Translations under genes and position numbers: made by a program
Shown here: positions 1 through 9,500 of the stretch, in pieces
How the letters are laid out: each line of letters opens with the position of its first letter
Numbering within the stretch: the stretch's first letter is position 1
NCBI RefSeq assembly: GCF_004565465.1
Contig: NZ_SRHY01000028.1
Coordinates: 1-42,966, forward strand
Direction: 5' to 3'
Length of the DNA: 42,966 bases
From: Lentibacillus salicampi
Lineage (GTDB): Bacteria; Bacillota; Bacilli; Bacillales; Amphibacillaceae
The notes under the pieces: generated by a model
What the model was told of the DNA's origin: nothing
Seen by the model: the letters and a program-made list of their open reading frames with translations, nothing else
Database searches by the model: none

Positions 1-37
1 ATGACATAAACGTGAAGCTTATTTGGCATACCCTTTT

Positions 38-814
38 TTAAATCATTTCCATTTTTTTACATAAAAATAGGTTGTAGTGAAATGAAGCGGGATTTTTTGA
101 AATACTTCTGTCCAAGGCTCCTAGCTTCCTATTAACCTCGGATTTGATTTTATTATAAACAGACTGATTAACTCCTAAGGATACCCGTCTATTTGCATGA
201 CCGTTTCCGTGCAACCCTTTAATAACTTCGTTGGCCATCTGCAGGATTGATTTATTCGTGCTAGGTTCGCTAACTTCAACTTCACCGCCAATCCCATTTT
301 CCACATCGTGTGCAAATTGGGATTTACCAACCCCGTGTGAAGCAAGGTAAGCAAACGGGTCTGTGTGAGTAGTACCGCCTAAATTTTTACGGACCCAATC
401 ATGCGACTTGATGCCTTTATCATCATTACTATCAAAGGTTACGGGTAGATTTGCCTCTTTAGCTAAATGGCGTAGTAACCCCACATATGCTTTATAGTCC
501 TCTTTAAACGTCTCTTTGCTGTCCGTTCGTGCTAGTTCAACGTGTGCATATGCAATACCGTTAGCAGGCCATCCGGCTCCATTTTGACGTTTGCCTGTTT
601 CTGCCAGTTGGACAATACGTCCACCGCCACCTACCCAGTGAGATGTGTATGCTTTCGCCCCCCTATTCCAGTTGTTTTTCATATAATTAATCTCATTTTC
701 AAGCGAATCGGGACCCGTATTATTTGGGTTACCCGATTCATGGGCGACAACAATTTTGACAGCATTCAAAGCCGGTTGGTCTAAGCCTGGGATGATATCT
801 TGTTTGATATTCAT
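38..814 (-). CDS. Phage endolysin: N-acetylmuramoyl-L-alanine amidase (Amidase_2)
   Basis: Cuts the amide bond between MurNAc and L-Ala in host peptidoglycan at the end of the lytic cycle. The amidase domain covers about residues 15-165. Candidate zinc ligands are H25 (in VAHESGN), H138 (KSHDW) and D152 (THTDP). Residues 189-231 (EVIKGLHGNG then NRR and a late VNRKL) resemble a Cpl-7/CW_7-type wall-binding repeat. The last 20 residues match nothing I recognise. There is no signal peptide, so it depends on the holin. The ATG overlaps the holin stop as TAATG, so the two are translationally coupled. Last gene of the late operon in the window. Confidence 0.93.
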   Translation of the reverse strand: MNIKQDIIPGLDQPALNAVKIVVAHESGNPNNTGPDSLENEINYMKNNWNRGAKAYTSHWVGGGGRIVQLAETGKRQNGAGWPANGIAYAHVELARTDSKETFKEDYKAYVGLLRHLAKEANLPVTFDSNDDKGIKSHDWVRKNLGGTTHTDPFAYLASHGVGKSQFAHDVENGIGGEVEVSEPSTNKSILQMANEVIKGLHGNGHANRRVSLGVNQSVYNKIKSEVNRKLGALDRSISKNPASFHYNLFLCKKMEMI

Positions 815-1089
815 TACTTCACGTCCTTTCTAGGTTTGCGGTAAGTCATGACCTGCTTACTATCTGATACGCCTTTATTGTCCGTTGTGGGATCATTGAC
901 AATGCCCAGGATGACTAATACAACAAATATCGCATTGACCGCTTTTTCGACTTCTTGATTAATCACGTCAGCCGGAACCTCGTAACCAAACCAACTACCT
1001 ACAATTTGGGCAATCAATATGACGGCCGGAATGAGTGCCAGCCAGAATTTTTTATTGCGTAAACGCACTTTCCAATTTACTTTTTTCAC
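814..1089 (-). CDS. Holin, phi-LC3 family
   Basis: Forms the membrane lesion that releases the amidase. The 91-residue protein has the phi-LC3 holin layout: a basic start (NWKVRLRNKKFW), a first hydrophobic segment (LALIPAVILIAQIVG), a second (AIFVVLVILGIV), the family motif NDPTTDNKGVSDS and a basic tail. The start is GTG with GGAGG seven bases upstream. It directly follows the XhlA-like gene and overlaps the endolysin start. Confidence 0.92.
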   Translation of the reverse strand: MKKVNWKVRLRNKKFWLALIPAVILIAQIVGSWFGYEVPADVINQEVEKAVNAIFVVLVILGIVNDPTTDNKGVSDSKQVMTYRKPRKDVK

Positions 1090-1470
1090 TTAAATACCTC
1101 CCCATAAAATAACAGCGACCATACCTGCAACAATCGTTGCAACGATAGTGCCGCCGATTTTCCACATATTCGTTGATACAGAATGTTTATAATCTTCTAA
1201 CTGTTTAATTTCGTTTCGTTGTCTTTCTTCTCGGTCTTTCTGTAAGTCTTCCCGGTCTTGGTCAAGTTTTTGTTCAAGCGTTTTGAAGCTTGCTGTTAAA
1301 TCGCTTATTTTTTCATTCGTGTGCTGAACACTTTGTTGCGTCATCTGCATGTTCGATTCAAGCTGATAGATGCGTGACTCGTGGTTTCGTATGGATTTTC
1401 CGTGTGCCCGCACATCCTCTGAAATGTGCTGCACGTTTTGCTCAATGAGTTCCACGTTTTGTTCACCCAC
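1090..1470 (-). CDS. XhlA-like (haemolysin-type) lysis-associated membrane protein
   Basis: The 126-residue protein has a long amphipathic, charged coiled coil (about 1-100) and one C-terminal membrane segment (IGGTIVATIVAGMVAVILW). This is the XhlA arrangement, and in Bacillus prophage PBSX XhlA works with the holin in lysis. The start is GTG preceded by GGAGG. It is the first sizeable gene of the lysis cassette, 138 bases after the terminator that closes the tail operon. It could instead be a structural coiled-coil protein, but gene order favours lysis. Confidence 0.75.
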   Translation of the reverse strand: MGEQNVELIEQNVQHISEDVRAHGKSIRNHESRIYQLESNMQMTQQSVQHTNEKISDLTASFKTLEQKLDQDREDLQKDREERQRNEIKQLEDYKHSVSTNMWKIGGTIVATIVAGMVAVILWGGI

Positions 1471-1484
1471 TCTCGAACCTCCAA

Positions 1485-1556
1485 TCAGGAGGGAAATTCA
1501 TGTAAGACCCCCGCAATTAATAAAATAGTTATCGTACCATATAAATAACCTGCCAT
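1485..1556 (-). CDS. Possible 23-residue membrane peptide
   Basis: ATG-started frame ending in TGA, beginning MAGYLYGTITILLIAGV, so almost the whole peptide is one membrane segment. It lies in the otherwise empty gap between the tail-operon terminator and the XhlA-like gene, and its stop just precedes that gene's ribosome site. The upstream GGGG is a weak Shine-Dalgarno. It may be chance. Confidence 0.3.
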   Translation of the reverse strand: MAGYLYGTITILLIAGVLHEFPS

Positions 1557-1597
1557 GTACCCCGTGGCAGGCCAGAGGGAGGAATGGCTCCCTCGCT
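1550..1597. repeat. Two adjacent perfect hairpins before the lysis genes
   Basis: CCTGCCA/TGGCAGG (stem 7, loop about 9) is followed closely by GAGGGAG/CTCCCTC (stem 7, loop 6). The second is followed on the plus strand by GCTTTTT, so it could terminate transcription entering from the left. Neither is a classical terminator for the minus-strand genes. Confidence 0.45.
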
Positions 1598-1607
1598 TTT
1601 TCTGCAT

Positions 1608-1628
1608 AAAAAAACGCCTATTCGGCGT
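1608..1628 (-). terminator. Intrinsic terminator after the tail gene block
   Basis: On the minus strand, ACGCC-GAATA-GGCGT is followed by seven T. The hairpin overlaps the stop codon of the 53-residue coiled-coil gene. It probably separates tail genes from lysis genes or sets lysis-gene level by partial read-through. Confidence 0.75.
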
Positions 1629-1779
1629 CCGCTTCTTTACCTTCTTTCAATTGTTCATTTTCTTCTCTTAGCAACCGATTTTCCTCTTGCAGTATAGCAA
1701 TCTTGCGTTTGGCATTCGCTGCATCTTGCGCCCATTCCGCTGATAAGTTATCTAATACCTTGTTTATGTCTTGCTCCAT
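1618..1779 (-). CDS. Small coiled-coil protein, 53 aa, XkdX position
   Basis: Starts MEQDINKVLDNL and continues with an acidic heptad-like helix (ILQEENRLLREENEQLK). GGAGGG lies seven bases before the ATG, and the start directly follows the Tal/fibre stop. Small acidic proteins are common between fibre and lysis genes in Bacillus phages (for example XkdX), but I see no specific XkdX signature. Function unknown. Confidence 0.7.
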   Translation of the reverse strand: MEQDINKVLDNLSAEWAQDAANAKRKIAILQEENRLLREENEQLKEGKEADAE

Positions 1780-4773
1780 TTATTTACCCTCCAATACTTC
1801 TAGTCTTTCATTCGTTGTCTTTACATAATATTTAAACGCTCTTACTAATAGGAATAAATTACTGTTTATATCAAGACCATCGTCTGTTGCCTTATATAAA
1901 TTAGCTAAAACTGGATCTAATTGTTCAATTACTGGACTTACTTTCTTGTTGTATGGATTTGTGTAATCGGAATTTTTATAGTAAAACGTTTTAATATCCA
2001 TCATGTCGAAGTAATCAAATGCCTGTTTTCCATCTAAATCTTCAATGTTCATTTTAGCATCCTTAGTTGATGTTCCTACGACCGTTCCATTGACATAATC
2101 GGAGTTAATATATTTGGATGTCAGGTTTCTCGTCCATATATGCGTAATCCAATTGCGAGACTCCTCTGCGCCAATGTTGTAGTTGTATTCATCACCGTTA
2201 AGTCCTACTAACGTAATTCCGCGACCAGACCCATCATATTCAGTTTCGATTCTCCACCCCTTTGATGTGTTATGTCTGTAACGAATATCCAGAAATTGAT
2301 CAGCGTAAATATTTCCCTTTGTATAATAGTGGCGAAAAGAGTTAGCTGTTTCACCCAAGTCATAGTCATATGACCTTCCGTTTATCGGATTCATCGACAT
2401 CGAACTTCCGGCTACGTCAAAATGGAAACCCCTGCTATAACCGACAGCTTCATCTCGTATCTGGAAAACTCTACCCACAACAGAGTTACCTATATCGTCT
2501 TCCAATGTTCTTCTATTTGTGTTTGAAATGAATCCGGTAAAATATTTTTCATCTTGCGCTCCGAAGTCTTCCTTGTACGTTCCGGTAGTTCCCATATAAA
2601 TAACAGGGTACTTAGCATTGATGGATGTTCCAACGCCAATCCCTGCCGTTCTGTAAACCCCGTCGCCCACATGCTCATAAGTTACTTTGTTGCCACTTGA
2701 TGTGAAGTCTATAAAAGCTCCACTGCCGAATGTTATATCGGCGTTGCTCATGTGTAAATTACCTGTGTTTAAGTTAAACTCTGTATTGTCATTACTTGAT
2801 TGTAATACCCCTGCCGTAACCGTACCTAAATCAGCACTAATAACCGACAATGTAGTTGCGTTTAGTTTATCCACATCTATTGAATGTGCTTTAAATTTCT
2901 TGCCTGTCAATTCGTCTACATGGGCATCATCAATGATTGCTTTCCGCAGGTGCGCCTTGTCAATCACAGCATTTGCTATCGCGGCATTACCGATAACGCC
3001 ATCAGCAATATACGATGTACCGTCGACAGAAATTAAATCTCCTTTTATTCGAGTACCGTCTAAATTCTTAACAGCCGAATTTAATTTATCGAATGATACG
3101 GTGTCTTGCGCCAATATCCCGGCAGTTTTGGATAACCCCCGTAATTCAGACGCAATACCCTCGCCAAACAGGATGTCGTCACTCATAATCCGCACTGTGG
3201 ACGCTTCTATCTTCACACTGTAATCCGATGCCGTGCCATGATAGTTGACCGCACGCACGTAATAGTACCAAACCTGGTCTGTTTTGACTTGATGTGCAAA
3301 TCCGCTCACTCGCCCGCGCCATAATAGATTAGAAGAATCCGGAACAAAATCGGGTAACTGACTGCCGAACACTTCGTAGTGCTTAACGAACAGTGACTCG
3401 TCATAATCCCACGATAGTTGGATTGTCTGAAATGCTCCTACCGCCTTGACATTCTGCGGAGTTTCCGGTTTAATATCCGGATAATTCGATTCGTCAATCT
3501 GCGGCACGTCCCAATTCGGGCGGTTATCGTTTATTTCTTCAATAACGCGATCTAATCGGTCATCATCTAATATGGTCAGGAATTGTCCTAATTCTGCTTG
3601 TGCTGTTCCTTCGATGTCCAGTAAGTCGTATTCAAGCGCAATCACGCGCGCTTCAATTTCGATTGGACGACTGAAATTGCGGTCAACCGTCTGATTGGTG
3701 TCGCCTAATTCGACGTGTTCGTGCTCATAACCCGCTAAAAATTCGAGTAGATGCACGGATAAACCGTAATTAATTTCGAGTTCTTTTGCCTTCTGCACAG
3801 CATCCCACGTGGCTTGAAGAAGTTCAATTTTATCCTCATAGTCCTGATTACTGAATATCGCTTCGCGGTGCAACAATTTTCCCTTATACTGTCGTCCGTA
3901 TTTCTGCAATGCGTCCGGGTCGCCCACCCATTTCTGGCCTTTCGGTTTATCCACGGGATCGCCGTTAGCCTTAGACCATTTAACGTCAGCAAAGTCAATA
4001 TAACGCGTATTGCCGCCGCCTTCCGTTTGTAATGATGCGCCGCGACCATACATAGCCGTAACAGGATAAGACAGCACAGTACGCTGTATTTCTTGGATAT
4101 TATGACCGATTTCCCACCTGTGCCCTTTATCAGCACCACGGCGGGCAAGTATCTTGATAACACGACGATTAACGTTGTTTTTGTTGTCATATTCGACAAC
4201 CGCTTTAAATTCGCCGCCCCAGACTTCGATGATTTTCCATATCGCATCTACAGATGTAATGTAATAAAAGTTTGTTGTTGCACGGCCAAGATCAACCTCT
4301 AATTTAAATTCCCAGCGAGTGCCATCTACAGCTGCGTTACCTGCCACATCTGCCGTATCATCAACCATACGACGGTCAACAACGATGTGTTCCGCGATTT
4401 CCATAAAGGCTGGTTCGCATATCGCGGTTGTTTGCGGGCCATCTACATTGTCAACCTGGTCTAACTCCTTGATGACGTAAAGCTGTAAGTCGCCTTTCTT
4501 GTCGCGGAATACGACCTGGTTTTCTTCTCGGATATGCTGCGATTGTTCGGTGTCGGCATCGACCGTAAAACTAAATGGCGTATCAGCGACTTGGTTCAAT
4601 TCCTCGCGGTACGGCGCTTCTCTTAGACCGGTTTCTGGCGATAGGATAGCCAGTATTACGTCGTCTTGTGAGAAGATGTATAATTCTGTGCTTGCTCGGC
4701 GGTCTGGCGTGTTGAACTCGAATTGCTCCATTGTGCCGATGAATGAGCCGCCTGCTTGCATGAGATTGCGCAT
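1780..4773 (-). CDS. Tail-associated protein/tail fibre (Tal) with FN3 and S74-like C-terminal chaperone
   Basis: A 997-residue receptor-binding or baseplate fibre protein. The first 400 residues match the phage minor structural protein/tail endopeptidase N-terminal type. A fibronectin type III domain follows at about 440-530 (PETPQNVKAV...IQLSW; WYYYVRAVN). Next is a fibre-type triple-helix stretch with repeated short AI(I/V)D-like units (about 570-660), a beta-rich shaft, and a C-terminal module like the intramolecular chaperone/peptidase S74. In that module S902 and K907 (S-TKDA-K-MNIEDL) have the spacing of the S74 self-cleavage dyad, followed by helices ending in TTNERLEVLEG. An ATG 51 bases upstream is in frame, but AGGAGGTGA directly before 4773 fixes this start. 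Translation probably ends with autocleavage, leaving a shorter mature fibre. Confidence 0.88.
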   Translation of the reverse strand: MRNLMQAGGSFIGTMEQFEFNTPDRRASTELYIFSQDDVILAILSPETGLREAPYREELNQVADTPFSFTVDADTEQSQHIREENQVVFRDKKGDLQLYVIKELDQVDNVDGPQTTAICEPAFMEIAEHIVVDRRMVDDTADVAGNAAVDGTRWEFKLEVDLGRATTNFYYITSVDAIWKIIEVWGGEFKAVVEYDNKNNVNRRVIKILARRGADKGHRWEIGHNIQEIQRTVLSYPVTAMYGRGASLQTEGGGNTRYIDFADVKWSKANGDPVDKPKGQKWVGDPDALQKYGRQYKGKLLHREAIFSNQDYEDKIELLQATWDAVQKAKELEINYGLSVHLLEFLAGYEHEHVELGDTNQTVDRNFSRPIEIEARVIALEYDLLDIEGTAQAELGQFLTILDDDRLDRVIEEINDNRPNWDVPQIDESNYPDIKPETPQNVKAVGAFQTIQLSWDYDESLFVKHYEVFGSQLPDFVPDSSNLLWRGRVSGFAHQVKTDQVWYYYVRAVNYHGTASDYSVKIEASTVRIMSDDILFGEGIASELRGLSKTAGILAQDTVSFDKLNSAVKNLDGTRIKGDLISVDGTSYIADGVIGNAAIANAVIDKAHLRKAIIDDAHVDELTGKKFKAHSIDVDKLNATTLSVISADLGTVTAGVLQSSNDNTEFNLNTGNLHMSNADITFGSGAFIDFTSSGNKVTYEHVGDGVYRTAGIGVGTSINAKYPVIYMGTTGTYKEDFGAQDEKYFTGFISNTNRRTLEDDIGNSVVGRVFQIRDEAVGYSRGFHFDVAGSSMSMNPINGRSYDYDLGETANSFRHYYTKGNIYADQFLDIRYRHNTSKGWRIETEYDGSGRGITLVGLNGDEYNYNIGAEESRNWITHIWTRNLTSKYINSDYVNGTVVGTSTKDAKMNIEDLDGKQAFDYFDMMDIKTFYYKNSDYTNPYNKKVSPVIEQLDPVLANLYKATDDGLDINSNLFLLVRAFKYYVKTTNERLEVLEGK

Positions 4774-4826
4774 TGATTCACCTCCTAAAATAAGGCGTAA
4801 AAAAAGAGCGTTATTGTTGAACACCC

Positions 4827-4901
4827 TTAATAAGTTTGCTCTCTAATTATAAAACCGAACAATAAGCCAACAAGAAAAGATACCACAATATATATCGTCA
4901 C
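4827..4901 (-). CDS. Possible 24-residue membrane peptide
   Basis: GTG-started frame with AAGGGG eight bases upstream, beginning MTIYIVVSFLVGLLFGFII and ending in a short charged tail. It fills the gap between the 67-residue gene and Tal/fibre. The ribosome site and membrane segment favour a real gene, but its size makes it uncertain. Confidence 0.45.
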   Translation of the reverse strand: MTIYIVVSFLVGLLFGFIIREQTY

Positions 4902-4970
4902 GTTTCTATCCCCTTCATTTTTATACTCAACTTTTCGCCACTTTAGACAAACAGTTAGTTGAGTATCGGA

Positions 4971-5174
4971 TTATGGCAAATTGGATAATTCGGATATGTT
5001 TTCCCTCACCCACTTGCCACCAATTAATTCTTTGTTTTCATGTCTCTGATTGTATTCGCTGATAAGTTCGAACATCGACACTTCATTTTTTACTTCCTCG
5101 ATAGATTCTTTATTTTCTTTAATTTCCTCATATATTAGATTTACCCGTTTAATTATTTCATTTTGATTAGACAT
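4971..5174 (-). CDS. Hypothetical small helical tail-region protein, 67 aa
   Basis: A lysine- and glutamate-rich helix (residues 5-45) followed by a short tail with GGKWVREN. GAGG lies upstream of the ATG and the gene starts just after the 208-residue gene stops. I do not recognise the family. Its place in the baseplate block suggests a minor tail or assembly protein. Confidence 0.65.
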   Translation of the reverse strand: MSNQNEIIKRVNLIYEEIKENKESIEEVKNEVSMFELISEYNQRHENKELIGGKWVRENISELSNLP

Positions 5175-5175
5175 A

Positions 5176-5802
5176 TCAATACATCCTCATTACATACACA
5201 GATATAGTTGCTGTTTCTTCAGCATGATTTACAATTCTGAAATGGAAATCAAGTTTAGGATAAAGCTCAATAGCCTCTGATAAATTAGAGGCTTTAAGGT
5301 CTTCGGTTGAACTGTATAACGACATCTGCGGTATTAATAAATACGGAGCATAGTTTATATCCGTTGAAACGCTCTCGTATTCGGCTACCGGATAACTTAT
5401 ACCATTTTCATAATAATTTCCGAACGGCGTTGACATTTGACGATATGACCAATTGCTCACATCAATATAAATGCCAAACCAAGCGTATCTTTCACCTTTG
5501 TAATTATGAAGTCTGGCTTCCGTTGCTTCTCCAGCAGGAACGCTTACTGCATCAATCACTTTTTCCTCAACATAACTCCCAGTTAGTTGAGCAAGTGTCG
5601 TCCCATCGTCAGACACTTTTTTTGGCACCCAAACGCCCCCTTCTGTCATACCGTAATCACCTGTGGGGTATGGGTCGTCTGGTCTAACTTCGTGCGGATA
5701 ACCGTCTTTATCAAAAAATTGCGGTGTGAATCCAGGAATCGTGCCTTCTTGTTCGTTTGTTTCTCGCAATAACCTCCCCGGCGTGTTACCTACTCGTGGC
5801 AT
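5176..5802 (-). CDS. Putative baseplate/tail protein between Dit and Tal, 208 aa
   Basis: The N-terminal 60 residues are an extended linker rich in Pro, Gly and Asp (DDPYPTGDYGMTEGGVWVPKK). The rest is beta-strand-rich and aromatic, ending in ATISVYVMRMY, as in small beta-sandwich binding domains. It lies 12 bases after Dit. Position and composition suggest a baseplate or carbohydrate-binding component, but no motif settles it. Confidence 0.65.
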   Translation of the reverse strand: MPRVGNTPGRLLRETNEQEGTIPGFTPQFFDKDGYPHEVRPDDPYPTGDYGMTEGGVWVPKKVSDDGTTLAQLTGSYVEEKVIDAVSVPAGEATEARLHNYKGERYAWFGIYIDVSNWSYRQMSTPFGNYYENGISYPVAEYESVSTDINYAPYLLIPQMSLYSSTEDLKASNLSEAIELYPKLDFHFRIVNHAEETATISVYVMRMY

Positions 5803-5814
5803 ATAACTACCTCC

Positions 5815-6525
5815 TTAATAATGGCGTTCGCTGTATGATATTTCCGTCTCATGACTGGCTTTCATCTGCATATAACCGGGGGTCAACGGCAGCCAGTTTG
5901 TCTGCAAGCTAATCGGTGTCATCAGTAATTCATCGTTCAGTGTGACTTTCCGATACTTATAATCTATTTTGAGTACATCGCCTTGTATAAAGTTATAATC
6001 CAGTTGTACGTATAGGCCGTTGTTGGCTTCTAGGACAAACTGGTCAGCATCTATGCCGAATGTTGTTTGGGTTGCCCAGGGTGTTTCGGCTTGGCCGGTC
6101 ACTTGGATTGTGGTGTTGGTTGTGTTGATTGTTTCAGTGCGTTTATCACCAAGTTCATCCTTTGCAACGAACTGAACCGTACCACTTCGCTGGTCAACGA
6201 ATTTTTCAAAATCGTCCAGAGTGTTCTGCACAACCGCTGTATATCTCCTACCCGGTTCATTATCAAACTGCAATGGCGCCCAATTTTCAGTGACAAGCCA
6301 GTTAGACAGTTCATCTTTTAATTGCAGTGCATGCTCGTCATTTTTTACAATAAAACCTATTGGTTGCGATATGGATAATAACCCTTTTTCTGTTTTCTTT
6401 AATCGATGAACACCGGCATAGCTTGTGATTGTACGATTTAAAGGGAAAAAAGGCGCCTTTTTTCTGCCTTGCAATAAAGGGAAATTGGTATTGCGCGTAT
6501 TATTAAACGTCATGTAGTTTAGCAT
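5815..6525 (-). CDS. Distal tail protein (Dit), siphovirus tail family
   Basis: Joins the tail tube to the baseplate hub. The 236-residue protein has the Sipho_tail/Dit layout: an N-terminal ring domain, then a C-terminal jelly-roll half with EINTTNTT-like strands and the ending YNFIQGDVLKIDYKYRKV...LTPG. An upstream in-frame start 93 bases earlier lies inside the tape measure gene. GGAGGGCG before the ATG at 6525 fixes the start, leaving a 23-base overlap with the tape measure gene. Confidence 0.88.
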   Translation of the reverse strand: MLNYMTFNNTRNTNFPLLQGRKKAPFFPLNRTITSYAGVHRLKKTEKGLLSISQPIGFIVKNDEHALQLKDELSNWLVTENWAPLQFDNEPGRRYTAVVQNTLDDFEKFVDQRSGTVQFVAKDELGDKRTETINTTNTTIQVTGQAETPWATQTTFGIDADQFVLEANNGLYVQLDYNFIQGDVLKIDYKYRKVTLNDELLMTPISLQTNWLPLTPGYMQMKASHETEISYSERHY

Positions 6526-9500
6526 GCGGCGCCCTCCTTTTCCTGAGGCTTTTACGTTGCTGCAAATCAGTAACATGTTTTTCCACAGTTTTACCAACTG
6601 CCCGACCGTCCATTTCATTTGTTATGTGCATTTCGAGGACGATTGGTTGACTGTCCTGTCGCACCTGTCCATTCAAACTACCAACAACCCTGTCAGCCTC
6701 ACCTGATGGACTCACACCTCGCGCATATCCCGGCATATTATTTAATGCACTCATAATCCGTTTGGACTCATCATGCGTAAATACTTGTGTCCCGCGTGGT
6801 AAATCGTGTAAACCAAAATCAAGCATGGACCAACGACTTCCTGACCGGGCCAATTCGGGGCCTTCTTCGCCAGTGAGCGCTAGGCCGCCGGGATGATAGT
6901 CAGTACCTTCTGCATAAGGGCTGTAACTGAGACCATATTGCGCAAATGTATTGCCCTGTACATCCGCTTTTATTTTTTTATAAACTGTCTGACCCAATGC
7001 GCGGTCTATGGCTGCGGCTGTTGGATCGACTGACAAGTTGACTTCTTTATCGTATACAGTCTGTCCAGCTAAATCGTTCACTTCTTCTAGCTTACTGCGA
7101 GCACCTTCCAGCTTGCCGATTTGATTGTTTATTTCGTCAACTTGATCCTGATACTCTCCGGTATTGCGTTGACTAACAGGCGTCTGATCTTTTAGCTTTT
7201 GTTTTTCCTCTTCCAGCTTTGAGATCGTAGTATCAATTTTTTCGAGCCCTTTACCCTTTTCAGAATTGATACCAGCTTGAGCGAGAATCAATTCTTCGTA
7301 ATCCCATTTAAGTTTGTCCATTTCAGCTATTTCATCACGGGTTAATTCCAAATCGTCGTTTTTCTTTTGAAATTTAGCAATAAGTTTATCTTGTACGACT
7401 TCCAATTGTTCTTTCTCGCTTTTTAAACCCTCGACAAGTAATTTCTGATTTTTTTCCTGTTCTTTCAACTGGGCACGTTTGGCAGCTGCTTCAGACCCGC
7501 TTTGACCTTCCAGCTCAAGCAACTCACCTTGTATATCTTTCAGACCTTGTTGCGCTTCCTTGATTTCGGCATCTTTTTCGATGCGCTTATCCTTGTTTTC
7601 CATAATTTCTTGATCAAGCCGCTTGATATCAGATACAAGTTCCTTTTGTTCTTTCATTAATGAAGATTCATTTTCGAGCGCTTTTTCGAGTTCGCGCTCT
7701 GCTGTTATCAGCATTTCTTTACGTTTTTCCTCGTTCAATTCTTTCAATGCAGACAGATTTTCGGCATAAGCGTTTCCTTCTTCACTAATAGCCTTTTTAG
7801 TAGTCGGGGCCTTCTCAATAACCTTATCGTTCAAGTCGAGAAATTCTTGCATTTCTTCATTGGTCAGTCCGGATTTCTCTAAAAGCCTCTCCTGCTCGTT
7901 CTTCAGTTTTTCGATCTCTTGTTTGCTGTTTGTCTGCGACAGTTCATCCAGTATATCCATGTACCGGAGCATTTCATCACTTGATAATTTGTTTTTGCGT
8001 TCAAGTTCTTCAAAACGGCCTATGAGGTTATCGGTCTCTTCTACTTCTTTTTGCATACCTTCAACAACATCCCAATTGACATCGTTGAGGTCTTCACTGT
8101 CTCTTGTTAGGGCGTAGACAACACCGCCTAATGCACCAACGCCAGCAATGGCAAGACCGACAGGCCCTGACACTCCCAAACCTGCAATACGAGCAAGTAA
8201 ACCAGTTCCGCCCGCTCGTCCAAGCAAGCCAGCTAAACCTCCGAATGCTTTCGCAACTCCGCCTATTGTGGTTGTAAGCCCGCCTAACACAATAGAAGCC
8301 GGTCCGATAGCTGCGGCGAACCCGACCATTTTCAAAATGGATTGTTGCTGTTTCTCGCTCATTTCGGAAAACGCTTCTGCCCCGTCTTCTATATTTTGTA
8401 TAAACGGTTCGGCAGCTTCTATGGCATCCATGACAGCAGGTACTAGTGCATTTCCGAGTGTGATCCCTACATCTTTTATGCGATTCCACAGCATTTTCAA
8501 TTGTGATTCCGTTGTTTCGTACCGCTTCTCAGCTTCTTCAGTGAGGGCTGTATTTTCTTTCCAGGCATCTGAACCGATATCAAGTGCATCGGAAAATACG
8601 CCGCTTGCTTCACTCGCACGTAACAGGGCATCACGCACACGGATTTGAGAAAATCCCAGCTCTTCCAAAACACCGAATGTGTTCTCGCCTTCGGACGACA
8701 TTTCGCCTAAACCGCTGACAAAATCCATTAAAGCGCCCGCTGCATCTTCTTCAAAAGACTTTGCAAAGTCATCAGCGCTTGTTCCAGCGACTTCGGCAAA
8801 TGTTGATAGCTTGTCATCTGTATTCGCAACTGAATTTGCCATATCCACCATGACACGACTAAATGCAGATCCACCAGCTTCAGCCTTAATACCAACACTG
8901 GACAGTGCTGAACTAAATGCCAATATCTGCGATTCGCTTAGTCCGATTTGATTACCTGCACCAGCAAGACGCAAAGCCATTTCTGATATTTCCGCTTCGG
9001 TTGTAGCCATATTATTTCCTAGGTCAACGACCGTTGCACCTAACTTGTCAAAGTCACCCTGACTCATGCCGACGACGTTTGCAAAACGGGCCATTTGTGT
9101 CGCGGCTTCTTTGGCAGATAAGTTTGTTGACTCGCCCAAATCAACCATAACGCGTGTGAAGGATTTTATATTTTCAGTTTGAATGCCCAACTGCCCGGCT
9201 GCTTCAGCAACACCTGCAATTTCATCTGTGGAAGATGGTATTTCCAGTGCCATGTCACGAATAGACTGCTTTAACTCATCCATCTGCTCCTTGCTTCCGT
9301 CTACCGTTTTTTCAACACCAGTAAAGGCCGTTTCAAAATCCATTGACGCTTTAAATACAGCCGCCGCTCCTGCAACAATCGGCATTGTCACGCCCATCGT
9401 ATACGCCTGCCCGAATCGCCGCATATTTCGGCCGGCTGTCATCATTTTGTCGCCAGCTGATTGGGCGTCTCTCCCTATCTCCTGCCATTTATTGGGCTGA

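Noticed and set aside
1..37. Left attachment site at the window edge
   Set aside because: These bases have no match to the tmRNA 3' end (GGTGGGAATCGAACCCACG), so attL must lie outside the window.
2687..3223. 178-codon plus-strand frame opposite the tail fibre
   Set aside because: Antisense of the fibre's coding frame, no homology and no start signal.
8094..8648. Long open frames on both strands inside the tape measure gene
   Set aside because: They lie opposite or out of frame within a clear 1123-residue protein, with no ribosome sites and low-complexity products.
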